NCBI RefSeq assembly: GCF_001605885.1
Contig: NZ_LRPE01000023.1
Span: 223,770-287,769 of the forward strand
From: Acinetobacter lactucae
GTDB lineage: Bacteria > Pseudomonadota > Gammaproteobacteria > Pseudomonadales > Moraxellaceae
Reading direction: 5' to 3'
Length of the DNA: 64,000 nucleotides
The notes beneath the pieces are model-generated. The model saw nothing but the letters and a program-made list of their open reading frames with translations, was not told the origin of the DNA and did no database searches. The position numbers and the translations under genes are program-made. Position 1 is the first letter of the stretch. The number at the start of each line of letters is the position of its first letter. This document shows positions 27,686 through 38,236 of this stretch, piece after piece.

Positions 27686-28273
27686 TTAAGGCTGCTTTAA
27701 ATAAGGCCAAGCTGCTTTGAGGTAAATAAACATAGACCATAAAGTTAAAATGACCGCTGTATATAACAAAGCATAGGCAAGCATTTCTAAAGGTTGCCAA
27801 TTGAGTAAGAACACACTAATAGCAATCATCTGAAAGGCTGTTTTATATTTACCTACAGTTGATACGGCTACACTGGTTCGTGCGCCAAGTTCTGCCATCC
27901 ATTCACGTAAAGCAGAAACCGTAATTTCCCGTGAAATAATCACAATTGCTGCAAAAGCCATTGAAATTGTTGGATTCCACTGTACTAAAACAATCAGTGC
28001 GGCCGCCACCATGAGCTTATCTGCAACTGGATCTAAGAAACGGCCAAATGCTGAAGTCTGGTTTAAAGTTCGTGCCAAATAGCCATCAAACCAATCGGTA
28101 ATAGCAGCAAACACAAAAATAGCCGTCAAGATAATATGACGACTCATATTTCCTTCGTGCTCACCAATACCCATTGCAGGCGGCCAATACGCAATCACCA
28201 AAAATACAGGAATAAGCGCGATACGCGCCAAAGTTAGGATATTTGGGATATTCAGGATTCGCCCTGTGGTCAT
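27686..28273 (-). CDS. pgsA: CDP-diacylglycerol--glycerol-3-phosphate 3-phosphatidyltransferase
   Basis: A 195-residue inner-membrane enzyme making phosphatidylglycerol phosphate, the first committed step to phosphatidylglycerol and cardiolipin. The CDP-alcohol phosphotransferase motif is complete: Asp60, Asp63-Gly64, Ala67-Arg68, Gly77, Asp81 and Asp85 (DWFDGYLAR, then GRFLDPVAD). About five or six helices. The ATG at 28273 is preferred over a TTG four codons earlier because the family begins near ILNIPNILTLARI. In many proteobacteria pgsA lies next to uvrC; here a thioesterase gene lies between. Confidence 0.95.
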   Translation of the reverse strand: MTTGRILNIPNILTLARIALIPVFLVIAYWPPAMGIGEHEGNMSRHIILTAIFVFAAITDWFDGYLARTLNQTSAFGRFLDPVADKLMVAAALIVLVQWNPTISMAFAAIVIISREITVSALREWMAELGARTSVAVSTVGKYKTAFQMIAISVFLLNWQPLEMLAYALLYTAVILTLWSMFIYLKAAWPYLKQP

Positions 28274-28391
28274 AAACACCGCCAATTAAGTCTTCAAGCA
28301 TCTTGTAACAGACAAAAATACTTTCTTCAATATTGTATCTATCTGTAACAGCCACTTTATACGAAATATATGAATCGAGGAAGTAGACTGC

Positions 28392-29186
28392 TTAAGTAAA
28401 TACCGTAACAGTTTGCCGTAAAATTGCAATTAAATGATCATTTTGGTCCCAAAGATGAGCATATTCCGTGGAATAACCTTCACCCGCATATTCAGTTATC
28501 ACTTTATATTTAAACCAGTCACACAATTGATGTTGGAACGGATGGACATAGGTAATGTGCCAAGTTAAAGAACTTGCAGGAGCAACTTGCTTAAACATCG
28601 GCAATACACCAGGTGGCCAAATATCCATCAAAACAATTAAATCTGGCAAGGTCATTTGACGATTTTCATGCTTCTCTGGAGAGAACCTTGACCATCCTCC
28701 AAAGTCAGCATACTGACTTCCTGTAACAGGATAGTGACCTTCTGCCCAGCATACATCAAAATGTTGATAGCATTCTGGCATTTGTCTAGCAAAAGGAATA
28801 GGTTGTAAATCTTCTGGTGGTGCATAAACTGGAACGATAGGCTCATGTCTTACCTCAATACTGGATGCACGAGGTACACCAAAGCTCGCAACCAAAATGG
28901 TCTGTACCGCTCCATCTTGCCATAAACGCGTTTCAAGCGTAGTGACCGACCTCCCTTCTCTTAAAATTTCAATAGTCAATTGAGCAGGTCCCTGCTGTAC
29001 AGGCCCCACAAAAGTAATACTACAGCTTAGTAATCTTTTATTTGGATCTTGAATATTGCAGCAGGCCTTTTGCATGAGTAATCCAGCGACAAGACCACCA
29101 AAAACGGTTCGTCCTTGTAACCACCCTTCAGGTATTTCAATACATTCCTTTTGTTTTATTTCTTCAAATAATTGCAGTAATGACAT
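28392..29186 (-). CDS. Acyl-CoA thioesterase-like protein (double hotdog, TesB type)
   Basis: A 264-residue protein with two hotdog-fold halves: residues about 15-110 (GWLQGRTVFGGLVAGLLMQK, SCSITFVGPVQQGPAQL) and about 150-260 (MTLPDLIVLMDIWPPGVLPM, SLTWHITYVHPFQHQ). This layout is shared with TesB-like acyl-CoA thioesterases that hydrolyse acyl-CoA to free acid and CoA. Substrate not readable. Sits between pgsA and uvrC, all on the minus strand, but gaps over 100 bases suggest separate transcription. Confidence 0.8.
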   Translation of the reverse strand: MSLLQLFEEIKQKECIEIPEGWLQGRTVFGGLVAGLLMQKACCNIQDPNKRLLSCSITFVGPVQQGPAQLTIEILREGRSVTTLETRLWQDGAVQTILVASFGVPRASSIEVRHEPIVPVYAPPEDLQPIPFARQMPECYQHFDVCWAEGHYPVTGSQYADFGGWSRFSPEKHENRQMTLPDLIVLMDIWPPGVLPMFKQVAPASSLTWHITYVHPFQHQLCDWFKYKVITEYAGEGYSTEYAHLWDQNDHLIAILRQTVTVFT

Positions 29187-29307
29187 TCACTTCCCTAAAG
29201 CACTCTGACTCTTGATGAAACATCTTTCATCATTTTAAAGAGAATATGAATGATCATTCTTCTACTTATATGCCAACTATTTGGTCACTCGGCATAAAAA
29301 CGTACCT

Positions 29308-31116
29308 TTATTCATGCAGAATTTTATAAATCGTTCTCGCCATCATCTCACCAAAACCGGGCACAAGAGTGAGCTCTTTTTCAGATGCTTTTAAAACACC
29401 TTGAATCCCACCAAAATGAGTTAATAAATCTCGACGGCGCTTTGGTCCCAGCCCCGGAATTGCTTCCAAAACTGAGGTACTTCGGCGTTTATCACGTTTA
29501 GCACGATGTTTGGTAATCGCAAAACGATGGGCCTCATCACGCACCTGCTGAATCAAATGCAATGCCTTATGGTCTTCCGGTAACTGGATTTTTGTGCCAT
29601 CAGTAAAATGTAGAGTTTCAAGTCCGGGTTTACGCCCTTCACCTTTGGATACACCCACCATAAAAGCATCTAGTCCAAGCTCTTGCATGACCTCCATCGC
29701 CATATGGAGCTGGCCTTTACCACCATCAATCAACAGCAAATCAGGCAATATGGCCTTTTTATAACGTCGTGTTAAAGCTTGACGCATAGCAGCATAATCA
29801 TCGCCTGCTGTAATATCTTGAATCGCAAACTGGCGATAGTCACGCTTACGCGCTCCGCCTTGGTCAAACACGACACATGAAGCAATTGGAGCTTCACCCA
29901 TGGTATGACTAATATCAAAACACTCAATACGATCGACAGGTCTTCCCACCACTTGCTCTAACTGATGGAAACGTTCATTAAGTTCTAAATGATTACTCAA
30001 TTGCCCCTTAATGGCATGTTGAACATTCATTTCGGCTAACTCTAGCCACTCGGCGCGAGTTTCACGAACATTACTCTTAATCTGAACTTTTTTACCAAAC
30101 TGCTGTGCCAATGCTTCTTCTAATTCTTTACAGTCAGGCAAAGCAATATTTACGATGAGCTCATTAGGTACTTCATCTGCAACCTGAAAGTAAAAGTTCG
30201 CCATAAAGTCACTGAGCATTTGCCCAAGATCATCACCGAGCATGTCTGGGAAATAACTTTTTCCACCCAGCATTCGCCCATTGCGTACATACATAATTTG
30301 CACGCATGTCACACCTGCCTGATATGCGATTGCCAGAATATCCGCTTCGCCTTTGACTTTAAACACGGCTTGTTGCGCTTGAACTTCACGCAGTAAAGAT
30401 AAACGATCACGGTAAAAAACAGCTTTTTCAAATTCAAGCTCAGCCGCTGCTTGTTCCATTTTGGAAATGAGCTCTTGGTTAAGCTCTTTAGTATCACCTT
30501 GCAAAAAGCGGATACTATTATTAACGTCTTCTTTATAATCTTCGGGCGAAATCAGACCTACACAAGGGGCCGAACAACGCTTGATTTGATATTGCAGACA
30601 TGGACGCTTGCGCTGTGAAAAATAGCTATTTTCGCACTGACGAACATTAAAAAGTTTTTGTAAAACCAGTAACGTATCGCGTGCACTATAGGCACTTGGG
30701 TACGGGCCAAAAAACTTACCAATTTGGTGTTTACCTTTACCACGCCCACTGGCAAGCCGAGGATAAGGCTTATCAGCCGAAACAAAAATATAGACATAAG
30801 ACTTATCGTCCCGCAGCATAATGTTATAAGGCGGACGATGTTGTTTAATTAAATTTTGTTCTAAGAGTAAAGCTTCAGTTTCTGAACGAGTAACCAAAGT
30901 TTCAATATCATAAATTCGTGCAACTAAGGCCTGAGTTTTAGGATGCTCAATGGTTTTAACAAAATAACTCGACACCCGATTTTTTAGGTTTTTTGCTTTG
31001 CCGACATATAATAATTCGCCCTCTTTCCCTAGCATTTTATAAACACCTGGAAGTTGGGTCATGTTGGCTAAAATTTTTTCAATATGGGGACGAGCGTTTT
31101 GATTCACTATTGACAT
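29308..31116 (-). CDS. uvrC: Excinuclease ABC subunit UvrC
   Basis: A 602-residue dual-incision nuclease of nucleotide excision repair; works with UvrA and UvrB. Domains in order: GIY-YIG nuclease ([20 protein letters not shown], residues about 22-41), Cys-rich region ([13 protein letters not shown]), UvrB-interacting UVR motif (about 205-240), RNase H-like 5' nuclease domain (about 390-535, with [10 protein letters not shown] and [10 protein letters not shown]), and C-terminal tandem helix-hairpin-helix ([19 protein letters not shown]). The ATG at 31116 has no clear ribosome site; an in-frame GTG three codons later would give 599 residues. Confidence 0.97.
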   Translation of the reverse strand: MSIVNQNARPHIEKILANMTQLPGVYKMLGKEGELLYVGKAKNLKNRVSSYFVKTIEHPKTQALVARIYDIETLVTRSETEALLLEQNLIKQHRPPYNIMLRDDKSYVYIFVSADKPYPRLASGRGKGKHQIGKFFGPYPSAYSARDTLLVLQKLFNVRQCENSYFSQRKRPCLQYQIKRCSAPCVGLISPEDYKEDVNNSIRFLQGDTKELNQELISKMEQAAAELEFEKAVFYRDRLSLLREVQAQQAVFKVKGEADILAIAYQAGVTCVQIMYVRNGRMLGGKSYFPDMLGDDLGQMLSDFMANFYFQVADEVPNELIVNIALPDCKELEEALAQQFGKKVQIKSNVRETRAEWLELAEMNVQHAIKGQLSNHLELNERFHQLEQVVGRPVDRIECFDISHTMGEAPIASCVVFDQGGARKRDYRQFAIQDITAGDDYAAMRQALTRRYKKAILPDLLLIDGGKGQLHMAMEVMQELGLDAFMVGVSKGEGRKPGLETLHFTDGTKIQLPEDHKALHLIQQVRDEAHRFAITKHRAKRDKRRSTSVLEAIPGLGPKRRRDLLTHFGGIQGVLKASEKELTLVPGFGEMMARTIYKILHE

Positions 31117-31240
31117 GCATGGCTTAATACTGAATACCTAATGTGATGTTTTCACCCTTACTTTTCAAGTGCTTTACTGTGCTAGAACATAAATTTGGGA
31201 ACAGTTCTGAATATGGCCCGACAGACTGTGTCGTACATGC

Positions 31241-31771
31241 TTAAGAATCTAGACGATAGTAACTATATTTAACGTCTTTTTCTTTGTAGACCGCGTAGGT
31301 TTTTTGACGGAAATCCGAGAACCAACCATTGCCTGTATAGCCCGCAATATGACCATAGGTATGACCACTTGTTCGCTCAATAATGTAAATGTCACCTTCT
31401 TGTGGACGGTTGAAAGCAGGTTTAATTTTCTTATAACCATTCTTTTCTAGCGTTTGCCCCCAATCAGAAGCAGCTACAGGATGCTTTGATACATCTGCTC
31501 CTGCTGCTTGTAGGGCAATACGAATATTTTTGGCGCATTTCTCTTTACTATGGTTGGCAGAGATACTTTCAAGCTTACTTGAGAACTTATGCAAATTAAT
31601 ATTTTGATCTTCAGTTTTACGGTTTTTGCTTTTAGATCGTTTAGATTTTTCAGTCTTCGAAGCTGCTTGTCTTAACATCGCTTTTGTTTTTAAATCGCCT
31701 TGAGAACTGTCTTCTTTTCTCACTTCGATATGGTGAACATGTGCATGAGCTGCGTGATGAGCATGAGCCAT
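31241..31771 (-). CDS. Putative CHAP-type cysteine amidase with His-rich N-terminus
   Basis: A 176-residue protein. Residues 1-14 contain seven His (MAHAHHAAHAHVHH). Residues 20-75 are Lys/Ser-rich and probably flexible. The C-terminal domain shows the CHAP/NlpC-like order: Cys79 in EKCAKNIRIALQAAGAD, a GDIYIIERTSGHTYGHIAGY block with His137 and His141, then NGWFSDF. This suggests a peptidoglycan amidase. No signal peptide, so export would need a phage-like or type VI secretion route; that is inference, since no secretion gene is nearby. A TTG 19 codons upstream (31828) is an alternative start, but the ATG at 31771 is preferred. Faces away from two small unknown genes. Confidence 0.6.
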   Translation of the reverse strand: MAHAHHAAHAHVHHIEVRKEDSSQGDLKTKAMLRQAASKTEKSKRSKSKNRKTEDQNINLHKFSSKLESISANHSKEKCAKNIRIALQAAGADVSKHPVAASDWGQTLEKNGYKKIKPAFNRPQEGDIYIIERTSGHTYGHIAGYTGNGWFSDFRQKTYAVYKEKDVKYSYYRLDS

Positions 31772-31910
31772 TTTAAAACCTACTTCCGCTGACCAGTCTT
31801 CGAAAAAACCGCGCCATTGTAGAATCAAAATTGCTTATTGGCTTTTAATAGTTGTAACAAATTGCCAGCACTGTGAAGTGAGTCACAAAATTTAATAAAG
31901 GTTAATTTCT

Positions 31911-32282
31911 ATGAATAATAAAGAATTTGTCAAAGAACTTATAAATACTGTTTCAGATGAATATATCGATACTTATCAACAGATTTATTCATCTACCTTA
32001 ATCGATAATAAAATTAAAAAAGATCCCTACTGGTTTGATGCTCTCACTTTTTATCAATCTTTATCTCAAAAAGATAAGGAAACCTTATTTAAAATCATTA
32101 AACAGACTACTATTGATACTACAAGTACAATTTTAGGGATTATTGATGGTCCTGTGAGCTTAAATCAGAACTCTGGTGACTTTACACTGACATATACAGA
32201 AAATGAGAAGACAGTAATTTTAAATGGAGATCTACAAGATGAATTCCTTACCCAAATAACAGAAAGAAACAGATCACAATGA
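31911..32282 (+). CDS. Small hypothetical protein, possible toxin-associated family
   Basis: 123 residues, acidic, no signal peptide or membrane helix. Pattern: an N-terminal helix (VKELINTVSDEYIDTYQQIY), DPYWFDALTFYQSLSQKDKE, then TLFKIIKQTTIDTTSTILGI and a C-terminal beta-rich part ending GDLQDEFLTQI. I do not recognise a named family, though proteins of this shape appear as small orphan genes near variable loci. AGGTTAATTTCT lies upstream. The gene is clearly more AT-rich than the core genes around it and is followed 33 bases later by another small gene. Confidence 0.6.
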   Translation: MNNKEFVKELINTVSDEYIDTYQQIYSSTLIDNKIKKDPYWFDALTFYQSLSQKDKETLFKIIKQTTIDTTSTILGIIDGPVSLNQNSGDFTLTYTENEKTVILNGDLQDEFLTQITERNRSQ

Positions 32283-32315
32283 TATATAAGGAATTATAAC
32301 GAGGGAAATATAGTT

Positions 32316-32552
32316 ATGAGATTAAAACAAAAGATTATTTATAAAAACTCAAAAAACGAGAAAATCAAATTAATACTAGAACCTTGGGCAGAAGAATATA
32401 ATATTGAATCAAATTCTGAAGTAGAGATTATTGTTGAAGGCGATATAGAAAAAGGATATTTAATGATTGAATCAGAGATAGATCGTGTTGTCATCTATGG
32501 TTGGCAAGGAAGTCTTATTCAAGTTTTCAAAAATGGTAAACTTATTGACTAA
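32316..32552 (+). CDS. Small hypothetical protein with beta-rich PWAEEY motif
   Basis: 78 residues, no signal peptide. The centre LILEPWAEEYNIESNSEVEI, then YLMIESEIDRVVIYGWQGSL, suggests a small beta barrel or sandwich. GAGGGAA lies about ten bases before the ATG (32316). It is likely co-transcribed with the gene ending at 32282. Function unknown; short, AT-rich genes paired beside a putative amidase could be an orphan immunity or addiction element, but neither has the periplasmic signal expected of an immunity protein against a wall-cutting enzyme. Confidence 0.6.
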   Translation: MRLKQKIIYKNSKNEKIKLILEPWAEEYNIESNSEVEIIVEGDIEKGYLMIESEIDRVVIYGWQGSLIQVFKNGKLID

Positions 32553-32602
32553 TCATTTTATTAATAATCTATTCCTTATAACAGGCTATTTTAGCTCAAA
32601 AT

Positions 32603-32625
32603 AAAAAACGCCCTTTCGGGCGCTT
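32603..32625 (-). terminator. Intrinsic terminator after the lpxO-like gene
   Basis: On the minus strand AGCGCCC-GAAA-GGGCGTT followed by a T-run, just after the stop of the hydroxylase gene. It may also end the small plus-strand genes weakly. Confidence 0.85.
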
Positions 32626-32628
32626 TAA

Positions 32629-33543
32629 TTAAAATACATATGGTCGAACAAAAATCAGAAAAAAAATCCCAAGCATGAGGAACCATTTTAAGAAATAATA
32701 CAACTTACGGTTTTTAGCTTTTAAAGCTTTAGCTTTAATACGAATTTGATACACATAACCAAAAGCTTTATTTAGGCCACCTGTTTGGTCACCTGTTTCA
32801 TTCGGTGAGCTTGCCGCAGTCATCACATTACGACCAAACCAATGATTGAAACGCTCCATCCATTTTACTTTCATTGGACGTTCAACGTCTGCAAAGAAAA
32901 TAATACGGTTTTGATCAGTCTTATTTTCAGCATAGTGAATATAAGTTTCATCAAACACGACACTTTGACCATCTCGCCAAGAGTATCTTTCACCATCAAC
33001 ATCAATAAAACAACGATCATCATTTGGCGTAATTAAACCTAAGTGATAACGCAGTGAACCCGCATACGGATCACGGTGTCTTACCAAACGACTGTCAGGT
33101 GCAAGCTCGGTAAACATGGCTGCTTTAATTGTTGGCAATGTTTTCAGAAGTGCTGTGGTTTTTGGGCAAAGCTCAGCAGCAGACGGATGACTCGATTCAT
33201 ACCATTTGAGGTAAAAACGCTTCCAACCTGTTTTAAAGAATGAGTTAAAACCTAAGTCATTATAGGTACTTGAAGCTTTAATTCCGCCTTGGTCATATAA
33301 AGCTTTCGCTTCATCTCGAATCATTTCCCAATTTTCATCCAGCACTTTTAAATCTTTAAAATGCTGTGTATCGATATAAGGTTGATTCGGCACCTTTGAA
33401 AAGATATACATTAAAAAGTTAATCGGTGCGAGCAAGGTTGAATGGTCAAAAAATTGACGATAAAACGAGTGACGCACTTTGCCGCGATGTTGGATATACA
33501 ATGCTGATATCACAAAAATCGCTAATATGATCCACTTAATCAT
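32629..33543 (-). CDS. lpxO: Aspartyl/asparaginyl beta-hydroxylase family protein, LpxO-like lipid A hydroxylase
   Basis: A 304-residue Fe(II)/2-oxoglutarate dioxygenase. An N-terminal membrane helix (2-17) and a C-terminal one (about 283-301) flank a cytoplasmic jelly-roll domain. Iron ligands are in LVRHRDPYAGSLRYHLGL (H-x-D) and the distal His in DETYIHYAENKTDQNR, with an Arg for 2-oxoglutarate nearby. LpxO adds a 2-hydroxyl to a lipid A acyl chain, and its membrane anchoring fits this protein. Acinetobacter is known to make 2-hydroxylated lipid A. The exact acyl chain used cannot be told from sequence. Confidence 0.82.
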   Translation of the reverse strand: MIKWIILAIFVISALYIQHRGKVRHSFYRQFFDHSTLLAPINFLMYIFSKVPNQPYIDTQHFKDLKVLDENWEMIRDEAKALYDQGGIKASSTYNDLGFNSFFKTGWKRFYLKWYESSHPSAAELCPKTTALLKTLPTIKAAMFTELAPDSRLVRHRDPYAGSLRYHLGLITPNDDRCFIDVDGERYSWRDGQSVVFDETYIHYAENKTDQNRIIFFADVERPMKVKWMERFNHWFGRNVMTAASSPNETGDQTGGLNKAFGYVYQIRIKAKALKAKNRKLYYFLKWFLMLGIFFLIFVRPYVF

Positions 33544-34117
33544 ATTGCTACTCTTTCAAAAGATTAGGGGGCAACTTCACCTTATATTTAAGGAGAGAGA
33601 AACCGGAAGTTTATTTAATTGGCGCAAATTTTAACAAAATTGACTTATAAAAAGCGAATGTAAAAAAATTAAGTCAAATAATAGACAGTATTGTTTCAAT
33701 AAAAATTTAAAACATACTGTATTTTTCCCTAACTTCAAAGGGTTTAAAATTCATCAATATTTATACTGTGATTTACAGTCTAGCCTATTAACAATTGACA
33801 TTTTTGACAAAAAATTAACTTTTAAAACTTAATGGTTTTGATACAAAAACTTAATAACTTGAATGCCTGATAAAGAAAAAATCAAATTAAAACAAATGCC
33901 TTAAGTTAATTCGTATCTTTATGATTTCCTTTATGCATTTCATATAGATGAATTGAATAGTAAATAAGATGACCCTTGCGTCACGGCTTGATACAACTTG
34001 TCAGGTTTTTTTTAGATATAGTTATCGTAAGATTAGCGAAGCATAAATGTGTACCGAAGTTGTGCACACGCTTCATAACATCAACTTAGAAGTCCTCCAA
34101 AACTAAGGAGATCAGGC
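33544..34117. promoter_or_regulatory. Divergent 574-base gap between lpxO-like gene and fadBA
   Basis: Very AT-rich, no gene seen. It holds a short dyad ACTGT-GATTT-ACAGT at 33765-33779. Nearer to fadB there are possible -35-like elements (TTGATA near 33988, TTGTCA near 34000) before AT-rich sequence, but no promoter with good spacing. The fadB ribosome site is AAGGAG just before the ATG. The length suggests a regulated, fatty-acid-responsive promoter for fadBA, but I do not see a recognisable FadR or PsrA box. Confidence 0.4.
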
Positions 34118-36271
34118 ATGATCCACGCTGGCAATGCCATTACCGTCCAAATGCTTTCGGACGGAATTGCAGAATTCCGCTTTGACTTACAAGGTGAGTC
34201 GGTCAATAAATTTAACCGTGCAACAATTGAAGATTTCCAAGCTGCTATTGCTGCGGTAAAAGCAAATAATGATATTAAAGGCTTAGTTGTTACCTCGGGC
34301 AAATCAACATTTATTGTTGGAGCAGACATTACCGAATTTGGTGAAAACTTCGCACAAGGCGAAAAAGCGATTGTTGACTGGCTTATGCCTGTTCACGAAA
34401 TCTTCAATAGCTTTGAAGATTTAGAAATTCCAAAAGTTGTTGCTATTAATGGTATGGCGTTAGGCGGCGGTTTTGAAATGTGTTTAGTGTGTGACTATCG
34501 TGTGATGTCAGAAGCTGCACAAGTGGGCTTACCGGAAATTAAACTTGGTATTTACCCAGGTTTCGGTGGTAGCGTACGTTTAAGCCGTCTGATCGGTATC
34601 GACAACGCGGTTGAATGGATGGCGATGGCTGCTCCTAAAAAACCGGCTGCTGCTCTAAAAGATGGTGCTGTAGATGCGGTTGTAGCTGCTGATAAATTAC
34701 TTGAAGCTGCAACTGACTTGGTTAAGCAAGCGATTTCTGGTCGTTTAAACTGGAAAGTAAAACGTCAAGAAAAGCTTGAAGCGGTAAAATTGAACCCGCT
34801 TGAACAAATGATGGCGTTCAATACTGCAAAAGGCGCAGTACTTGCTAAAGCAAATCCTGCTCAATACCCTGCTCCAAAATTATTACTTGATTCATTACAA
34901 GCAGGTGCAAGCCTTGCGCGTGATGAAGCGTTAAAAGCCGAAGCCGAAGGTTTTGCAAAAGCTGCAATTACTCCACAAGCCGGTGCATTGATTGGTTTAT
35001 TCCTCAATGACCAAGTAGTTAAGAAAACTGCTAAAAAATATGAAAAAGGTGCGCACCCTGTAAACCAAGCAGCTGTACTTGGCGCTGGTATTATGGGTGG
35101 TGGTATTGCTTACCAAGCGGCAAGCAAAGGCACACCAATTATCATGAAAGATATTGGTAACCCACAACTTGCTCTAGGGATGAAAGAAGCGAACAGCTTG
35201 TTAACTAAGCAAGTTGAACGCAAGAAAATGAAACCTGCGCAAATGGGTGAAACCCTTGCACGTATCCGTCCTACTTTAAGCTACGATGAGTTTAAAGAAG
35301 TTGATATCGTGATCGAAGCAGTTACAGAAAATCCAAAAGTTAAAGAAATGGTACTTGCGGATACTGAGAAGAATGTTCGTGAAAATACAATCATTGCTTC
35401 TAATACTTCTACGATTTCAATCACGCGTTTAGCAAAAGCATTACAACGTCCTGAAAACTTCGTTGGTATGCACTTCTTCAATCCAGTTCACATGATGCCG
35501 CTTGTAGAAGTAATTCGTGGTGAAAAGACTTCTGAAGAAGCGATTGCAACTACTGTTGTTCTTGCTCAAAAAATGGGTAAAACACCAATCGTTGTAAACG
35601 ACTGCCCAGGGTTCTTGGTTAACCGTGTTTTGTTCCCTTACTTTGGTGCGTTTGACCTTCTTGTAAAAGACGGCGCAGACTTCCAGCAAGTTGACAATGT
35701 AATGTCTAAATTTGGCTGGCCAATGGGTCCTGCTTACCTCATCGACGTTGTAGGTATCGACACAGGTGTACATGGTGCGGAAGTCATGGCTGAAGGTTTC
35801 CCAGACCGTATGAAGCCAGACTACAAAGGTTCAATCCAAGCAATGTATGAAGCTAAACGCCTTGGTCAAAAGAATGACGTTGGTTTCTACAAATACGAAC
35901 TCGATAAGAAAGGCAAAAAAGCAAAAACTGTTGATCCAACAGCATATGAAATCATTGCTCCTTTCGTAACGGGTGAAAAACGCGAGTTTGATAACCAAGA
36001 AATCATTGACCGTATGATGCTTGCTTTCTGTAACGAAACAGTTCGTTGCTTGGAAGACAACATTGTTGCAACTGCTGCTGAAGCAGACATGGCAATGATT
36101 ATGGGTGTAGGTTTCCCTCCATTCCGTGGTGGTCCATGTCGTTATATCGACCAAACAGGTGTTGCTGAATACGTTGCACTTTGCGACAAATATGCACACT
36201 TAGGTAAGGCTTATGAAGCGCCACAAATGTTGCGTGACATGGCTGCTAACAACAAAAAATTCTACGGTTAA
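34118..36271 (+). CDS. fadB: Fatty acid oxidation complex subunit alpha FadB
   Basis: A 717-residue multifunctional enzyme. Residues about 1-190 form the enoyl-CoA hydratase/isomerase (crotonase) part with the oxyanion-hole [20 protein letters not shown] and [20 protein letters not shown]. Residues about 315-500 form the 3-hydroxyacyl-CoA dehydrogenase NAD domain ([45 protein letters not shown]), and 500-715 the C-terminal dehydrogenase domains. With FadA it makes the alpha2-beta2 beta-oxidation complex. fadA starts 12 bases downstream. Confidence 0.97.
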   Translation: MIHAGNAITVQMLSDGIAEFRFDLQGESVNKFNRATIEDFQAAIAAVKANNDIKGLVVTSGKSTFIVGADITEFGENFAQGEKAIVDWLMPVHEIFNSFEDLEIPKVVAINGMALGGGFEMCLVCDYRVMSEAAQVGLPEIKLGIYPGFGGSVRLSRLIGIDNAVEWMAMAAPKKPAAALKDGAVDAVVAADKLLEAATDLVKQAISGRLNWKVKRQEKLEAVKLNPLEQMMAFNTAKGAVLAKANPAQYPAPKLLLDSLQAGASLARDEALKAEAEGFAKAAITPQAGALIGLFLNDQVVKKTAKKYEKGAHPVNQAAVLGAGIMGGGIAYQAASKGTPIIMKDIGNPQLALGMKEANSLLTKQVERKKMKPAQMGETLARIRPTLSYDEFKEVDIVIEAVTENPKVKEMVLADTEKNVRENTIIASNTSTISITRLAKALQRPENFVGMHFFNPVHMMPLVEVIRGEKTSEEAIATTVVLAQKMGKTPIVVNDCPGFLVNRVLFPYFGAFDLLVKDGADFQQVDNVMSKFGWPMGPAYLIDVVGIDTGVHGAEVMAEGFPDRMKPDYKGSIQAMYEAKRLGQKNDVGFYKYELDKKGKKAKTVDPTAYEIIAPFVTGEKREFDNQEIIDRMMLAFCNETVRCLEDNIVATAAEADMAMIMGVGFPPFRGGPCRYIDQTGVAEYVALCDKYAHLGKAYEAPQMLRDMAANNKKFYG

Positions 36272-36283
36272 GGAGCAACGTGA

Positions 36284-37456
<1,173 letters not shown>

Positions 37457-37468
37457 TTAACAGCAAGA

Positions 37469-37503
37469 TAAAAAAATCCCCGCTCAATGTGGGGATTTTT
37501 TTA
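37469..37503. terminator. Bidirectional terminator after fadA
   Basis: The hairpin AATCCCC-GCTCAATGT-GGGGATT is flanked by A and T runs of 6-7. It ends fadBA (plus) and overlaps the end of the secreted unknown gene on the minus strand. Confidence 0.92.
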
Positions 37504-37992
37504 TCGACCAGCTAATCCATTTTCGATTTTCTTCTGTAAATCTATAATGTCATTAATATTCACTTTCATCGTACCCTCACGATAAGCATCGACATTACTT
37601 CGGTAAATTTTCAGAGGCTCTAACATCTTAAAAATACCATTGGTTGGATCAGAAGACTGTATCCCACCTGCTACCGCTAAAATGTATTGTTGTAAGAATG
37701 GAGAAAGTTGGGACAAATCTGGCTGCGCCATGACTGGCTGATAATCTACCGTAGTCATGCCTTCAGGAACCAAAGCATTCTGTATATCGTAATGCGTTTT
37801 ATACTCACGATGTTGCAGCGCCTGACGCACTTTTTTATCTTCTTGGAAAGGTACAAACCCCACCTCTTCACGTAGCTCAGATTCAGCCATCACGCGAATT
37901 GTAGGTAAGGTAGCCACTTCTTCTGCTTGAACAGTCGGTAAACCCATAAAAGCAAATGCAGCAATGAAGGCTGATTGTTTTAGAAAGTTCAT
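37501..37992 (-). CDS. Secreted hypothetical protein
   Basis: 163 residues that I do not recognise. The N-terminus MNFLKQSAFIAAFAFMGLPT followed by VQAEE is a Sec signal peptide with likely cleavage after VQA. The mature part (about 139 residues) is soluble; it contains TIRVMAESELREEVGFVPFQ, a start also seen ahead of TonB-dependent receptor plugs, but no barrel follows, and then KTHYDIQNALVPEGMTTVDY. The ATG at 37992 has GGAG six bases upstream. It lies convergent with fadBA and alone in its transcription unit. Confidence 0.7.
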   Translation of the reverse strand: MNFLKQSAFIAAFAFMGLPTVQAEEVATLPTIRVMAESELREEVGFVPFQEDKKVRQALQHREYKTHYDIQNALVPEGMTTVDYQPVMAQPDLSQLSPFLQQYILAVAGGIQSSDPTNGIFKMLEPLKIYRSNVDAYREGTMKVNINDIIDLQKKIENGLAGR

Positions 37993-38178
37993 AACTTGCT
38001 CCAAAAATCAGTCATCCTATTTCAATTAAAAGATGATGATTAAATTAAAAGTATCTATAAATAGGCTACAACAAAGTCGAATTTGATTCAGTAATGCTCA
38101 GATAAACGGTAAATATAATTAAATTTTTTAATGTAATAGTAGGGTTCTTCTATTTATTAAAACTGCATTCTAATAAAA

Positions 38179-38218
38179 CACTCTATAATTTGAATAAAAG
38201 TGTTCAAATTATAGAGTG
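38179..38218 (-). terminator. Long perfect hairpin terminator after the hydrolase gene
   Basis: Two perfect 16-base arms (CACTCTATAATTTGAA and its complement) with an 8-base loop, followed on the minus strand by TTTTATTAG. An unusually long AT-rich hairpin, 18 bases after the hydrolase stop. Confidence 0.8.
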
Positions 38219-38236
38219 CGATTTATCTTATAAATT

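Noticed and set aside
33765..33779. ACTGT-GATTT-ACAGT as a fatty-acid regulator site for fadBA
   Set aside because: Five-base arms in a very AT-rich gap, more than 330 bases from fadB, do not match a FadR or PsrA box well enough to call.
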